64,000 nucleotides of DNA from Liolophura sinensis (taxonomy: Eukaryota; Mollusca; Polyplacophora; Chitonida; Chitonidae): contig NC_088296.1 in assembly GCF_032854445.1 (NCBI RefSeq), positions 25,117,897-25,181,896 on the forward strand, given 5' to 3'. Under the pieces are notes generated by a model. The model searched no databases. It saw nothing but the letters and a program-made list of their open reading frames with translations, and was not told the origin of the DNA. The translations under genes were made by a program, and so were the position numbers. Below are positions 34,350 to 45,708 of the stretch, piece by piece; the stretch's first letter is position 1; each line of letters opens with the position of its first letter.

Positions 34350-35345
34350 AGAATAGTCAGGTGGAGAAGAACGAAGAACCACCGGAGCAGACTGGAGAGA
34401 AGCCGGAGCAGAGCCGAGAGCAGCCAGGTAAAGTGGAGCTGAGAATGGCTGAAGCAGAGTGGAGAGCAGTCAGATGGAGTAGAGCGGAGAGCAGCCAGTT
34501 GGATGGAAGCGGAGAGGAGCCAGGTGGAGCGGAGAGGAGCCAGGTGGAGCGGAATGGAGAGTGGAGAACGGCTCTGTATAGAGCGAGGAGGAGCCAGGTG
34601 AAACAGAGCTGAGAGCAGCCAGGTGGAGCGCAGCGGAGGACGGCTGGAGCAGAGAGGAGAGCAGCCAAGTGGAACAGAGTGGAGAGCAGCCAGGTGGATG
34701 GAAGCGGAGAGGAGCCAGGTGGAGCGCAGCGGAGGACGGCTGGAGCAGAGCAGAGAGCAGGCAGGTGGAACAGAGCTGAGAGCAACCAGGTGGAGCGCAG
34801 CGGAGGACGGCTGGCGCAGAGCGGAGAGCAGCCAAGTGGAACAGAGCTGAGAGCATCCAGGTGGAGCGCAGCGGAGGACGGCTGGAGCAGAGAGGAGAGC
34901 AGCCAAGTGGAACAGAGTGGAGAGCAGCCAGGTGGATAGAAGCGGAGAGGAGCCAGGTAGAGCGGAGTGGAGAACGGCTGGAGCAAAGCTGAGAGCAGGT
35001 AGGTGGAACAGAGCGGAGAGCAGCCAGGTTAAACATAGCAGAGAGCAACCAAGTGGAGAACGGCTATAGCAGAGTGGAGAGCAGCCAGGTGGAGCAGAAC
35101 GAGGAACAGCCAGGTGGAGGGGAGCGCAGAGCAGCCATGTGGAGCGGAGCGGAGAAGGGCTGGAGCAGAGCGGAGAGCAGGCAGGTGGAACAGAGCGGGG
35201 AGCAGCCAGGTGGAGCGGAGCGGGGAACAGCCAGGTGGAGCGGAGCGGGGAGCAGCCATGTGGAGCGGAGCGGGGATCAGCCAGGTGGAGCGGAGCGGGG
35301 AACAGCCAGGTGGAGCGGAGCGGGGAACAGCCAGGTGGAGCACAA
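34350..35345. repeat. Purine-rich minisatellite (about 25-bp motif)
   Basis: Irregular repeats of GCCAGGTGGAGCGGAGCGG and GGAGAGCAGCC variants, nearly all purine apart from GCC and TGG. It produces open frames on both strands that have no domain content. Confidence 0.9.
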
Positions 35346-35893
35346 CGAAGAACATAAGGAGAAGAGTTTCACACCCTTTAAACTGAATACATAGCACATG
35401 ATAGCTGCCATTTTGCGATCTTTGAATCGCTGTATGTTCTAAACTTATTTTCAAAGATGTGCTATTTTCAGATGAAGGATCAAATAGGGATCTTTGCTTT
35501 CACCAACATTCAAGTTATGGGAGCAGTGGGTGCCTTGGTAGCTTAACCCAGTCGCACGACTGCGTTGGAAGATGTGTTAGCTAGCCTTTTCACTAATCAG
35601 ACTGATACAACGTGATACTGAGTATATAACAAGCTTTTAACATTTCACGACCAAACCACCCCTCTTAGCGAAATGGTTCTGTCCACTGAAGAATTTTCAG
35701 CTTCACATCATGACATTCCAAACAACGCACGATTTTTAGCTTCGGTTGCACTTATTTTGTTCAAAATTCAAAAACAGAGCATCAGGTGACTTAAGACACC
35801 ATTTTAGTGGTGAACTGTGTAAGTAATTAACAGATGTAAAACTTGACTTGATTCAGTTGTCAAAATACCACAGACAGGGCATACCACACTTAC
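35346..35893. other. Intron of cluster gene 2 next to the Ig exon
   Basis: AT-rich sequence with no repeat or exon recognised. Confidence 0.4.
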
Positions 35894-36247
35894 CACTGCA
35901 AAACAGAGTCGCGTTTTCGGCAACAACGATGACCTGGACGTCTTGTGACTTGTCTCCGTCGTCATGTATCGTGATAACAAACGTGCCATTGTCTTTTAAA
36001 CGTGGAGACTTAAGGATCAATGAGCATTTGTCACCCAGGGCAACTAAACCTTTATAATCATTGCCAATTATGACATTTCCTTCAGAATTCTTCTGCAGCA
36101 CTAGAGGACCAATTTCGTTATGGCGTGTCCATAGAAACAACGATACATTTTCTGGGAAGGTGTAATCACAGGGGATCGTAACATTTTCACACGGCAGCTG
36201 GATGACCAAAACGGGACTGGGTAAGACAGGAGTGGACTGACACTGAC
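35894..36247 (-). CDS. Ig V-like domain exon, cluster gene 2
   Basis: Exon of 354 bases, phase 1-1, acceptor GTTATTTCAG, donor GTAAGT. It encodes 118 residues. B strand: ENVTIPCDYT. C strand: SLFLWTRHNEIGPLVLQ with the core Trp. E strand: DKCSLILKSPRLKDNG, containing the D-x-G turn. F strand: TFVITI. The standard F-strand Cys (Y-x-C) is replaced: the motif reads FVI. A Cys in the E strand (KCSL) is shared with cluster gene 3. Four N-glycosylation sequons: NVT, NVS, NGT, NAT. Two extra Cys near the start (QCQS, LPCE) and one at the end (LFCS). The fold assignment is strong; binding function is unknown. Confidence 0.8.
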
Positions 36248-36434
36248 CTGAAATAACAATATAATAATATAGTGTTGGGGCTAAGGCGTCAGTGCTTGTG
36301 TGTGATATGCTATCATGATAAGGTGTCACCATCATGGATTTATCATCATGTACAGCTGTATTAGCAGAAGTCATAATATCACCACTAATGATGATATGAA
36401 AAGCAAGAAGGGGGAAAACTAATGTAATTAATAA

Positions 36435-36720
36435 GTGATGTATTTATTTATTGATTTGACTGGTGTTTTACGCCGTACTCAAGAATATTTCACTTATGCG
36501 ACGGCGGTCAGCATTATGGTAGGGAAAAAATCGGGCAGAGCCCGGGGGAAAACCCACGACCATCCGCAGGTTGCTGGAAGGACTTCCCATGTAGGCCACC
36601 AGAGGGAACCAGCATGAGCTATAGCTGGAATTGCACTCACAGCGACCGCATTGATGAGAGGCTCCTAGGTCATTGCGCCGCCCCTGGCGTGCTAAACACC
36701 TCGGCCACGGAGGTCCGGTA
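36435..36720 (-). mobile_element. SINE family A, full-length copy
   Basis: In the first coding intron of cluster gene 2, same orientation as the gene. Head at the right end (reverse complement GGACCTCCGTGGCCGAGGTG) and B-box region intact. Confidence 0.88.
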
Positions 36721-36881
36721 AGTAATGTAAAAACAAATGTAATCATTATTGCGTTGACAACGATCATGCTAACAACAACACTAACAATTTAGACAACACA
36801 GATAAGAGTATAACGAAAAACATGTCAGAATGTTTCGTCACTGACATAGATACGAGAATAAACACAACTAGATATACCTAC

Positions 36882-36945
36882 CTAGTTCAGGCAAGAGGAG
36901 AAGCAGTAAGGGTAGAAACAGCATGGCGGAATTCGGTATCAACAT
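36882..36945 (-). CDS. Signal-peptide exon, cluster gene 2
   Basis: ATG opens MLIPNSAMLFLPLLLLLLPE then L and a phase-1 donor GTAGGT. A classic signal peptide core of seven Leu/Pro positions. A second ATG seven codons in (MLFLPLLLL) would also give a signal peptide. An acceptor-like CCTGTCTTTAG lies 10 bases before the first ATG, so an upstream untranslated exon is likely. Confidence 0.65.
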
Positions 36946-37117
36946 GTTGCAGAATCTAAAGACAGGAATGAGAAGAAATTGATACCTTCTCCCCTACATG
37001 CAGCAACCAGCAAACTTTCAGCTAGTGAAAGACGTTTGAAAGACGCTTCAATTACAAAAGTTTCACGAAAACGTTCCGAAAATTCCTTATTCCTCAATCA
37101 TGCTTAATGCAATTTGT

Positions 37118-37342
37118 ATATATTTATTTAATTGATTGGTGCTTTACAGCATACTGAAGAATATTTCACTTATACGCCGGCGGCCAGGATTATGGTGGGA
37201 GGAAACCAGCTCGAGCTCGGGAGAAATCCACGCCCTTACGCAGGTTGCGGGCAGGACTTCCCACGCACATGTACCACGGAAGGGGCTTTTGGGTCACCGT
37301 GATGCGCTGGTACGCTAGCCACCAAGCCAAGGAGTCCCCCTC
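37118..37342 (-). mobile_element. SINE family A, full-length copy
   Basis: Reverse-oriented, upstream of cluster gene 2. Head end reads GGACTCCTTGGCTTGGTGG on the minus strand; diverged. Confidence 0.8.
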
Positions 37343-37734
37343 GTTAAAATAAAAGGAAATATATAGAACATTAAGAGGTAATAGCATAAACAATGACAAC
37401 TATATGCATATGCATACGCCATAGAACATATATGTACCTTACCATGTTGTCTGAAGGAATAACTGTAATATTGCTCAAGTGAAGTTATCACACGCATGTA
37501 TGTAGCTCTACAGCACTTATCGACGATTAAAACATTGTCAGTGCGACAGAAACTAAACTGTTATATTTCTAACTACTACTTAAATATTTGGAATGGTCCA
37601 ACAAGAAGCGGATGTTGGTAAGTGTGCCCTTAGTGTAATGTAAATGCCTTATATGCCGCACCTGCTGGGAGACGGTCATACGTGATGTTCAACGTACCTG
37701 CTGGGAGATGGTCATATGTGGCGCTCTATAAGTG

Positions 37735-38060
37735 ACAGATCTGACTTAACGTCACTGTCTACATCTCTCCTGACTTAAAACGTTGCTGTTTACATTACTT
37801 CTGACTTAAAACGTTGCTGTCTACATTACTTCTAGCTTGAAACTTCGCTGTCTACATTACTCCTGACTTAAAACGTTGGTGTCTACATTACTTCTAGCTT
37901 GAAACTTCGCTGTCTACATTACTTCTAGCTTGAAACTTCGCTGTCTACATTACTCCTGACTTAAAACGTTGGTGTCTACATTACTCCTGACTAAAAACGT
38001 TGGTGTCTACATTACTTCGTACTTAAAACGTCGCTGTCTACATTTCTCCTGACTTGCTGT
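37735..38060. repeat. 31-bp minisatellite, about 10 copies
   Basis: Units alternate between CTTAAAACGTTGGTGTCTAC and CTTGAAACTTCGCTGTCTAC types, each followed by ATTACT(C/T)CT. Confidence 0.9.
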
Positions 38061-38690
38061 TGCTGTCCACGTTACATTGACCACTTCAAGACAGTAGAGC
38101 AGGCTGTGCTGACGTACATTTCTAATTTATCGAGGCCCCTTCATAAAGCATCAAGGGTTTGAGTAACTAAATTAAAAGTTAGTTTCACAAATCCTTTCAC
38201 TAAACACATTTACCTATCTTGTGGATTCAATGTCACACCGTTTGATTCAAGTCGAATTACCCTTAGTACAACGACGGAGGCAAATTGACCGCATTCTCAA
38301 AGGCAATGCCCTATATTACTATGTAATAAATGCTCATTAAACGCTAAAGAATCTGTCTTACTAGATGACTTCTGTCATAGCCCGACTTGTGTGTACGTGA
38401 AGAATGGCATGTTCGCCTATGTACCGATTGGGTTTCTTGTATACGGTTGTCGTTGTCGTTTCGCACATACACATTTCTCATTTTCACTTTGGACACTTTT
38501 GTACCTTGACACGGTGCACTTGACACGGTTGATCTCGGTCACACTTACGTCCCTACTATTTTCGCTTTGGACATTCTACCCTGATACGGCGTACTATATA
38601 GAGGACACTTTCTTTATCGGTACTGTGTCGATTGAATATGTTCCTGATTACGAAAAATGATTGTATACAAACCTGTACGTGACCCAGTAT
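38061..38690. other. Intergenic DNA
   Basis: Nothing recognised; short open frames without domains. Confidence 0.35.
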
Positions 38691-38699
38691 TTGTACATG

Positions 38700-39580
38700 A
38701 GTAAGGGCTCTGCTTAGATACGTTCGTACACCATCTACCAGGTACTGCTACACGGACAGACACAGATAGGCTGCACACGTTAGCTTACATGTACGTACAC
38801 CATGTACATGGTTAGGTACTACTACACATATGTACACAAATAGGCTGCACACGTTAGTTTACATGTACGTACACCATGTACCAGGTACTGCTAGACCGAC
38901 AGACACAGATAGGCGGCACACGTTAGCTTAGATGTACGTACACCATGTACATGACAAGGTACTGCTACACGGACAGAAATAGATAGGCTGCACACGTTAG
39001 CTTATATGTAAGTACACCACGTACATGACCAGATACTGCTACACGGACAGACATAGATAGGCTGCACACGTTAGCTTAGATGTACGTACACCATGTACAT
39101 AACAAGGTAGTGCTACACGGACAGACATAGATAGGCTGCATACGTTAGCTTAGATGTACGCACACCATGTACATGACAAGGTAGTGATATACGGACAGGC
39201 ACAGATAGGCTGCACACGTTAGCTTAGATGTACGTACACCATGTACATGACAAGGTAGTGCTACACGGACAGACATAGATAGGCTGCATACGTTAGCTTA
39301 GATGTACGTACACCATGTACATGACAAGGTAGTGCTATACGGACAGGCACAGATAGGCTGCACAAGTTAGCTTAGATGTACGTACACCATGTACATGACA
39401 AGGTAGTGCTATACGGACAGGCACAGATAGGCTGCACAAGTTAGCTTAGATGTACGTACACCATGTACATGACAAGGTAGTGCTACACGGACCGACACAG
39501 ATAGGCTGCACACGTTAGTTTACATGTACGTACACCATGTACATGTGCCAGGTACTGCTACACGGACAGACACAGATAGG
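38700..39580. repeat. 74-bp minisatellite, about 12 copies
   Basis: Units contain GTACGTACACCATGTACATG, TGCTACACGGACAGACA and AGATAGGCTGCACACGTTAG; some units are 69 bp. Confidence 0.93.
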
Positions 39581-40004
39581 TTACTGCGGATTTCGCGTTC
39601 AGCAATTTACCGCGAAAAATAACTCCAGCGAAAAAAATATTCAATATTGTATCATATACTACAGGTAGTAGTAATAATAAAGTGACATTTTTGTCAGAGT
39701 GACGGGAGCTGCGCTTAAAAAGCTCGACGGGCCAGCTAAATTTCTTTAACAGCAGGCAGGGAAAATTATGGTTTAAATATATACAAGCTCTGGTGCTAAG
39801 GCTTGGTGTGTATAGAACAAAGTGGAAGTTTGTTCGTCTTCAGTATAATCAATGCCCGTAAAGTGAAAGAAAGTAGATACCAGCACGTGTTGGCTTCTAA
39901 TGAATGTTGCTCTGATACACGCTACCCCACTGGCTGTGTCTCTCCTGTAGACCAATAAGTGAGCTTCTAACGAACGGTGACTTGTGTATAACAACACAGT
40001 GACC

Positions 40005-40150
40005 GTTTGACAGCTGTTTTTCGTGACGCTGCTGGTGGCGGGCCAAATTATCCCGCCGGAAAAAGTGTCTGGCACACTGCGACTGCTCCCCTTCGGCGTG
40101 CTGCGCTTCTTCATGCCGCAGTGTGTGGTTATAGCGATCGTAGGTAATTA
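40005..40150 (-). pseudogene. Degenerate C2H2 zinc-finger fragment
   Basis: Minus-strand frame: HTLRHEEAQH, the end of one finger, is followed by a second finger CARHFFRRDNLARHQQRH, with 12 residues between Cys and the first His and the H-x3-H ending. The first Cys of that finger is Gln (EQSQC). No exon boundaries fit. Looks like a decayed piece of a zinc-finger gene or of a zinc-finger-carrying mobile element. Confidence 0.5.
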
Positions 40151-40612
40151 GCAATGTTGTTCTAAGGGACATAACTCTTAGGTGTTACACAGGAGGGGAA
40201 TTCCCAACATGTGCGTTGCCGCTGAGTGAAACGATCGTTCTGATTGGTTGATCGGGAGGATGAGACTGGTTGTCCGCCATCGTCCATTAAAAGTTCTGTG
40301 CCATCTAAATAATTTGTCTCGTCTCGTCTCGTCTGTGTTACAGGTAAGATTCAGAAGCCATTTGCCCCTTGGTAACTTGCCATTTAGTTCTTGTTGTGCT
40401 GTAGTTTCTAGCTGATCTATAAAAACTTATATAATGCGGTTAGCTTTAAAGATATTTTTGGAAGAATAGTTCATAACTCTAAAAGTACATATTCGCTTAC
40501 TGTTTATCAAGATGTTGTTGTTATTACAAGCCCAAGAGCGTTAAATCCTTGTTAGAATTAGTCTGAGATATAATGCTACACTAGTATGGCAGAGTTCATA
40601 GTTTTGATGCAT

Positions 40613-40712
40613 TATTTGTTACTTCTCTTTTCTGTCCATGCGACGATTTAAGTGTAAGTAGAACATCGAAAAAAACGAATAAGTACAACCATTCTTCTTA
40701 CTTATGAACATC
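40613..40712 (+). repeat. Dispersed repeat E, copy 1
   Basis: About 100 bp: GTTACTTCTCTTTTCTGTCC then CGACGATTTAAGTGTAAGTA and GAATAAGTACAACCATTCTT. Nearly identical to 47519-47622. Confidence 0.75.
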
Positions 40713-40717
40713 CAACA

Positions 40718-41815
40718 CTGTATGTCCTAGCGTAATATAGTATGTCGTAGCGCAATACTGTATGTCCTAACACAATATAGTATTCCTAGCGCAATACTGT
40801 ATGTAATAACGCAATACTGTATGCCCTAATGTAATACTGTATGTGCGAACGCAATACTGTATGTCCTAATGCAATACTGTATATCCTAATGCAATACTGT
40901 ATGTCCTAATGCAATACTGTATGTCATAACGAAATACTGTTTGTCCTAGCGCAATACTGTATGTCCTAGCATAATATAGTATGTCCTAGCGCAATACCGT
41001 ATGTCCAAATGCAATACTGTTTGTCCTAAAGCAATACTGTATGTACTAATGCAATACTGTATGTCATAACGCAATACTGTTTGTCCTAGCGCAGCACTGT
41101 ATGTCTTAGCGTAGTATAGTATGTCCTAGCGCAATACTGTATGTCCTAATGCAATACTGTTTGTCCTAACGCAATACTGTATGTCCTAATGCAATACTGT
41201 ATGTTCTAACGCAATACTGTATGTCCTAATGCAATGCTGTATGTCATAACGAAATACTGTTTGTCTTAGCGCAGCACTGTATGTCTTAGCGTAATATAGT
41301 ATGTCGTAGCGCAATACTGTATGTCCTAACGCAATACTGTATGTCCTAACGCAATACTGTATGTCCTAATGCAATACTGTATGTCCTAATGCAATACTGT
41401 ATATCCTAATGCAATACTGTATGTCCTAACACAATATAGTATTCCTAGCGCAATACTGTATGTAATAACGCAATACTGTATGTAATAACGCAATACTGTA
41501 TGTCCTAATGCAATACAGTATGTCCTAATGCAATACTGTATGTCATAACGAAATACTGTTTGTCCTAGCGCAGCACTGTATGTCCTAGCGTAATATAGTA
41601 TGTCGTAGCGCAATACTGTATGTCCTAACGCAATACTGTATGTCCTAAAGCAATACTGTATATCCTAATGCAATACTGTATGTCCTAACGCAATACCTTA
41701 TGTCCTAACGCAATACCGTGTGTCCTAAAGCAATAGTGTATGTCCTAACGCAATACCTTATGTCCTAACGCAATACCGTATGTCCTAAAGCAATACTGTA
41801 TGTCCTAGAGCAATT
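40718..41815. repeat. 20-bp minisatellite, about 55 copies
   Basis: TGTCCTAACGCAATACTGTA repeated, with AAT/AAC/AGC variants. Confidence 0.95.
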
Positions 41816-43500
41816 CAAGTCGAGGTAGTTGACCTTGTCAGTAAGTGAAGTGGAATCTCACTTGAGCCAGTATTTCCAACGCTCTTGAGAGCGTAAATAA
41901 TTAATAATATATTAATGTATTATACCATACGGTGAATTATTGTCGTTACAGGGGTTATTTTGGTCAATGCAAAATATGTAAAATAACGAATGTCTTATAG
42001 TTCAACAAAGAAGCTTTATTATCTTCTAACACTTTAAAACTAACCTAACCTGACAAATTGCACATGCCTGTATGCATATATGATCCAGCCTTGTCCTCGC
42101 TCACACAGAACAGTAGGCCTAATCCCTAAGTGTGGCCAAGTACCCAATCTCATCTTACTATATTACATGCGTACATGTTACCCGAGGCCACAACACCTAC
42201 ATGCACTGACGACCAAAGTACAGCGGTAAGTCCTATTATCATTCTGGAGCACCTCATTATCTTTGCAAACCGTAAACCCTGTTACATGACTGGTGTCTCC
42301 AAGTGATCTAATTGCCCGGCGTATAGGTACAGGTATATGTAGGTTTTACATGTAAATACTTTCGTAATTCTTTCGAAGAGATCCCCTCTCTTCCTATTTA
42401 CCTCTTAACCCTTCAGTTTAATTTGTCAATGAATGCATAAAAGTTAAATTAGGCGTATGGCAGAATCGAAATGGTTTTAATTAAATTAACTGAATACACA
42501 CCAAATTCAAAATATAATCAGCATATGTACAATTACTAAATTCCTGGTTACACTACATTTCTCTCCGACACTGAAGCAAGTGTACCTATATTTACCTTAT
42601 GATTGAGCAGCAAAGAGTTCGGAAAACGTCTCAGCAATCCCTGTTAAGACTACCCGATGTCGTCCGCACCTTCTCGGATAAGACGTTTGTGCTGTCACCT
42701 CTAAAGTGACGAGCTTAAAGATCAGCTTTACATTCATAACTACATATACTCCTTCTATTTCTGGGTAGTGATATTACTGTGTAAGGCTATCCGGCATATA
42801 AACTTAACAAGTACAAACATGTACATAGCCAAACGTGAGGGTATTATACATGTCTTACAGTTAGCTACTTTGTTCGTCATGCAAATATATAAGAAAAATT
42901 TTCTTCAGTTTTAAACTATAGGAATTTTCATTTAGTAATAAGAGTCTCATGTCAGTCTTAAGTGACTGCTTTGCTTGAGCAATGAATTGTATACAGATTC
43001 CTGATACTAAAATATGTACACAGGCCTACACAGGTGCCCGCTATAAAAATTTGATTTGAATGTAATCCTTTTGACACTGTAATCCGACACTTGCATATTA
43101 TATCTATAAACGTACAGCCTACGTGCTCCCTTCAAATCGACATTGCATGCATCTGAACATAAAGGATATGCAAAGTGTGTACCGCAGATACGTACAGCAC
43201 GTCATTTTAGATGTGTTACAAAGGACAAAGTACATATGTTAGTACAGAGATTTATGCGAATTCTTGTTACAATACTGTGACATCAAATAGGTGTCAGACA
43301 CGAGACAGTAAGCATAGCATACCTGGAAATGTTTGATATGGGCGAGATAACGCGGCGGTGAGTGAACGTCATCATTTTCATTTATAATATTGTGTTATTT
43401 TTGACAAAGTCGTATGTCTTGTAAATGTCGAAAACGGATTGTGTTAGATTTTTTTTGTTTTGCGTTTGGCAGCTGCAATTAGTGGTTCATTAAAATGAAG
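41816..43500. other. Intergenic DNA
   Basis: About 1.7 kb of AT-rich sequence. No exon, RNA or known repeat recognised on either strand. Confidence 0.35.
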
Positions 43501-43504
43501 GAAG

Positions 43505-43650
43505 AGGGCCTCGGTGGCCGAGTGGTTAGCCAGTGTGTTAGCGCAGAACAATGACCCTTGGCCTCCATGCTGGTTTCCTCCAAGGTTTTTGACAGCAGTG
43601 GTAAAAGTGAAGTATGACGTAAAACACCAATCAAATAAATAAATTAAAAT
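43505..43650 (+). mobile_element. SINE family A, internally deleted copy
   Basis: Head GGGCCTCGGTGGCCGAGTGG and tail TAAAACACCAATCAAATAAA retained, but most of the body between B box and 3' module is lost. Confidence 0.8.
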
Positions 43651-43699
43651 CATGCTTGTGATGCATGGGCTGTGGAATTCTACCTCGCTGAATTATTGT

Positions 43700-44050
43700 G
43701 CGCCAGACATCATATATGACACCACACCCAGTCACTGTATTCTGACACCAGACATGACACCTCACAAAGTCGCTGTGTGCTGACACCATAAATGGCACCA
43801 CACTCAGCCAGTGTATGCAGGCACCACACATGACACCACAACTGGTCACTGTATGCTGCAGCGGGCATAACAAGTCACTGTATGCAACGCCACATGACAC
43901 CACACCCATTCACTGTTTGCAGACACCACACATGACACCACGCCCAGTTACTGTATGCAGACACCACACATGACACCACGCCTATTCACTGTATGCTGAG
44001 ATCACGCACGACATCAGAGATGATACCTGACACCAGATATGGCACCCCAC
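43700..44050. repeat. Irregular minisatellite, about 30-bp period
   Basis: Degenerate units of GACACCACACATGACACCAC and CCAGTCACTGTATGC with variable spacing. Confidence 0.8.
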
Positions 44051-44925
44051 CTAGTCATTTGACGATGATGCCACAGAAGTCGTAAGTCGCACCTCTGACC
44101 CTAAGTTGCATCTTACGACCCTTCCACAAAGCAATACTAGCCTACCCATCCCTGACGATAAAACTGGGTATAAAGACTAATCTCAAAATATAGCACGGAC
44201 ATTTTTAACATCATAACGGTGTGAGTTTCTCTTTGTGGTCCACGTTATTTATTTATTTATCTATTTATTTGAATGATTTGGGGTAGTTCGTCACACAGAC
44301 ACCATGGAACACTTGTATGTTTTTTTACTAAATCTCTTCATTAGCGGTGTTATTAATGTTATTTAAGACTATTCAGTTTTATTTACAAGATAAACATATT
44401 TCAACCCATACATTTCCATGAACTGGCGAATGCTTTCCCTTTACTGTCTCATTGTTGGTATACACTTACAGTACGCGCACATAAATTCAGGAATACCAAC
44501 CTTGTTAACTCAAACTTTCTAAGGCATTAACCCGGTTTAAAGTCTAATGCGTCATTTTAGCTCGGTTAAGGTTCGACGATTCAATTTTTCTTAATAAGTT
44601 AACCTATCATTTGAGGCAAGAGGAAAACTTTTGGCTATTCTAGCTGAAATTTACACCCCAGTAACCATGAAAAGGATAGCCTACATTCAGTTGTGTTTAC
44701 CGTACGTAAACATGTATCAAATCTCTGTATGCGGATTGTTGTCGCCCTGTGTATCGAAGACTACTGCCAGACTGATTACACAAACAACAGCAATCATATC
44801 CACAGTTACATTGCTGAGTCATGTGTACTGTCAGCACTGGTCGGCCATGGTCCAACTTAGCTCTGTTTACAAAGCGAATATCTGTCCTGAGTTTTTTTCG
44901 AGTCTCAAAAGCTTCTAATACTTTC
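44051..44925. other. Intergenic DNA
   Basis: No supported gene. A hydrophobic minus-strand stretch near 44800-44740 was examined and rejected as a cluster-type TM exon. Confidence 0.3.
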
Positions 44926-44929
44926 GGCA

Positions 44930-45170
44930 GATTTATTTATTTATCTATTTATCTGACTGAAGTTTTACAGCGTACTCCAGAATATTTCAACTATACGTAC
45001 GACGTTAAACACCAAGTACTCAATCACTCACTCCGTTTTTCGATCAGCGGGTTATCATTAAAGTAGGTTGAACATGCGAAGGTTGTTGACAGTCTTTTCC
45101 ACACAGGGCTGGAGAAGAAGTCAGTGTGGGTCATTGTGCTGGGCTAGCACGCTAAGCACTAGGTCATGAA
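44930..45170 (-). mobile_element. Chimeric SINE (family A with family B tail)
   Basis: Starts as a family A 3' module (TTTTACAGCGTACTCCAGAA), switches near 45000 to the family B-type tail GACGTTAAACACCAAGTACT and CAATCACTCACTC, then resumes degraded family A body and head. Confidence 0.6.
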
Positions 45171-45257
45171 AACCCCACTTTTCAGCATAGACACTGTATA
45201 CATGTACCTTAATTTACATATTTGTAAGGGGACGTATCTCAATGAATAAAGTTCGCG

Positions 45258-45420
45258 ATTATTTATTTATTTATTTACTTGATTGATGTTTTACGCCATA
45301 TTCAGAAATATTTCACTTATACGAAGGCGACTAGCATTATTGTGGGAGGCAGAGGAGCAGAGCCCGAGGAAAGTCCACTACCATTCGCAGGCTACTTAAA
45401 AAAAACCCTTCGCACGTAAG
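45258..45420 (-). mobile_element. SINE family A, 3' part
   Basis: Tail, 3' module and body, diverged (GCATTATTGTGGGAGGCAGA). Ends where the next open frame starts. Confidence 0.75.
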
Positions 45421-45708
45421 ATGGCGATTACAATACAAGAGGCATACGGGGAGAGTTTTCAGTTCTTCAGTTTTTTCACCCAGTTCGGTGCCTGTTTGTT
45501 TACATCAAGTGTTCAGGAGTTTTCTTATTCCACCAGGCTATATACGACCTATGAAAGTAGGTCAAACGGAGAGAACGGAGAGAGGAGAATTATTGAGAGT
45601 TTGGATGCTTTTGCTGTGTATTACTTTAGTAGGCCTTTTGTGCTGAATTTTGGTGTCTCTATAGCCTCCGGCTTTGTTATATCTCCACCGAGCACTTGTT
45701 CAGTCTGA
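45421..45708 (+). CDS. Unassigned open frame, 95 codons
   Basis: ATG in a good context (GTAAGATGG) opens 95 residues starting MAITIQEAYGESFQFFSF. No domain, signal peptide or TM helix recognised and no splice partner found. It begins exactly at the edge of a SINE. It may be chance; a further open stretch follows to about 45900, and AATAAA-like signals occur near 46015-46020. Confidence 0.15.
   Translation: MAITIQEAYGESFQFFSFFTQFGACLFTSSVQEFSYSTRLYTTYESRSNGENGERRIIESLDAFAVYYFSRPFVLNFGVSIASGFVISPPSTCSV

Larger units (their letters stand above)
30208..36945 (-). other. Gene span: Ig plus multi-TM receptor-like protein (cluster gene 2)
   Basis: Coding exons on the minus strand: 36945-36882 (signal peptide), 36247-35894 (Ig), 31408-31286, 30839-30744, 30672-30580 and 30332-30208. 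All joins are phase 1. The joined frame is 855 bases, giving 284 residues then TAG. Layout: signal peptide, one Ig V-like domain, two strong TM helices, a weaker hydrophobic segment, a final TM helix and a basic cytoplasmic tail. An optional 21-nt linker exon may exist at 34245-34225. Known family with a similar plan: CD47 (one Ig domain plus five TM helices). No sequence identity to it is claimed. Confidence 0.65.

Noticed and set aside
34157-35454. Ser/Pro/Leu-rich and Gln/Glu/Gly-rich open frames
   Set aside because: Products of the purine-rich array on both strands; no signal peptide, domain or splice evidence.
44740-44830. Minus-strand hydrophobic stretch VDMIAVVCVISLAVV followed by a stop, like a terminal TM exon of the cluster
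   Set aside because: The only nearby acceptor gives phase 2, not the phase 1 used by every cluster exon, and no neighbouring cluster exons were found.
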